From Clostridium folliculivorans (GTDB lineage Bacteria > Bacillota > Clostridia > Clostridiales > Clostridiaceae): a stretch of 64,000 bases of DNA. Made by a program: the position numbers and the translations under genes. This document shows positions 63,788 to 64,000 of the stretch, in pieces. Numbering within the stretch: position 1 is the first letter of the stretch; each line of letters begins with the position of its first letter. The stretch is from the NCBI RefSeq assembly GCF_024341905.1, contig NZ_BQXY01000003.1, positions 124,001 to 188,000 of the forward strand, read 5' to 3'. The notes under the pieces are model-generated. The model was given only the letters and a program-made list of their open reading frames with translations, was not told the DNA's origin and did not search any database.

Positions 63788-64000
63788 TTACTTCATCCTC
63801 CTTTTTTGGGTTATATTCTTTATTATGACTATGATAGAAATATAACCTTTTTATGGTTTTTGTTACTGGTATAAAATACTTTTTATACTTAAAACTATAT
63901 ATTAATTAGTATCTTTTTTTGTTGTATTTAATATACTATTGTATATTAATATATTATATCATTTGATAGCAATTATCAAGATAAAATGATAATTTTTTAA

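Noticed and set aside
63788..64000. Rex operator upstream of ldh
   Set aside because: No TTGTTAA-type inverted repeat could be found in the visible upstream sequence.
1..64000. CRISPR array, tRNA or rRNA genes, prophage or complete insertion sequence
   Set aside because: No regularly spaced repeats, tRNA-like cloverleaf with CCA context, or transposase/integrase gene was seen on either strand.

Overview
The window is a low-GC, densely packed chromosomal segment whose proteins, strong AGGAGG-type ribosome binding sites, T-box, L-box and CIRCE elements point to a Firmicute of the Clostridium sensu stricto type. Support for this includes FeoB of the short clostridial form with its Cys-rich partner, YaaR, CvfB, a single-chain PurL and a lysine-riboswitch ABC transporter. 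I cannot name the species. I saw no tRNA, rRNA, CRISPR array, prophage or full insertion sequence.

Layout. 1-8.1 kb: purine biosynthesis operon on the minus strand (purL-purE-purC-purF-purM-purN, purN cut by the window edge), preceded by a long leader with two attenuator-like hairpins and nested miniature repeats. 8.2-9.3 kb: alanine-racemase-like gene with a 29-codon membrane ORF in front. 9.9-14.3 kb: HD-domain phosphohydrolase, TerC protein, thiamine-diphosphate 2-keto acid decarboxylase, diguanylate cyclase. 14.9-19.3 kb: GH36 alpha-galactosidase and, divergently, an ECF sigma factor translationally coupled to a membrane-anchored serpin. 19.4-23.0 kb: Nudix hydrolase and a polar amino acid ABC transporter under a lysine riboswitch. 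23.2-29.4 kb: DUF1858 protein, FMN split-barrel protein facing a MocR regulator, membrane protein, esterase, htpG with CIRCE. 29.8-41.6 kb: nadE, YaaR, Ca2+-type P-ATPase, a ComEC-like metallo-hydrolase, cvfB with a gamma-carbonic-anhydrase-like gene, PHP hydrolase, Lrp/AsnC regulator, small membrane proteins. 41.7-50.4 kb: PEPCK/HprK-like ATPase, plsC, a second metallo-hydrolase (lipoprotein), RNase H-like and HAD genes, and the feoA-feoB-Cys-rich Fe(II) operon with a Fur box. 50.4-56.2 kb: argS with T-box, Ppx/GppA protein, DUF3892, trmB, M50 protease. 56.4-63.8 kb: cell-envelope group (VanY, NAGPA-type glycosidase, propeller protein, LytR-CpsA-Psr protein), PhoH and L-lactate dehydrogenase.

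The most exciting observation is the sigma factor/serpin pair at 17.4-19.3 kb. The second gene reads as a short cytoplasmic N-terminus, one membrane helix and a complete extracellular serpin with an inhibitory-type reactive loop. The pair sits behind a candidate ECF-type promoter (TGAAAC-N17-CGTTTA), so it looks like an autoregulated sigma/anti-sigma module whose sensor would be a protease-trapping serpin. A second notable result is a 98-bp palindromic repeat (copies at 7865 and 23503). One copy interrupts a TIR-bounded module that is present uninterrupted after the argS T-box terminator, giving an apparent filled/empty site pair within one window.
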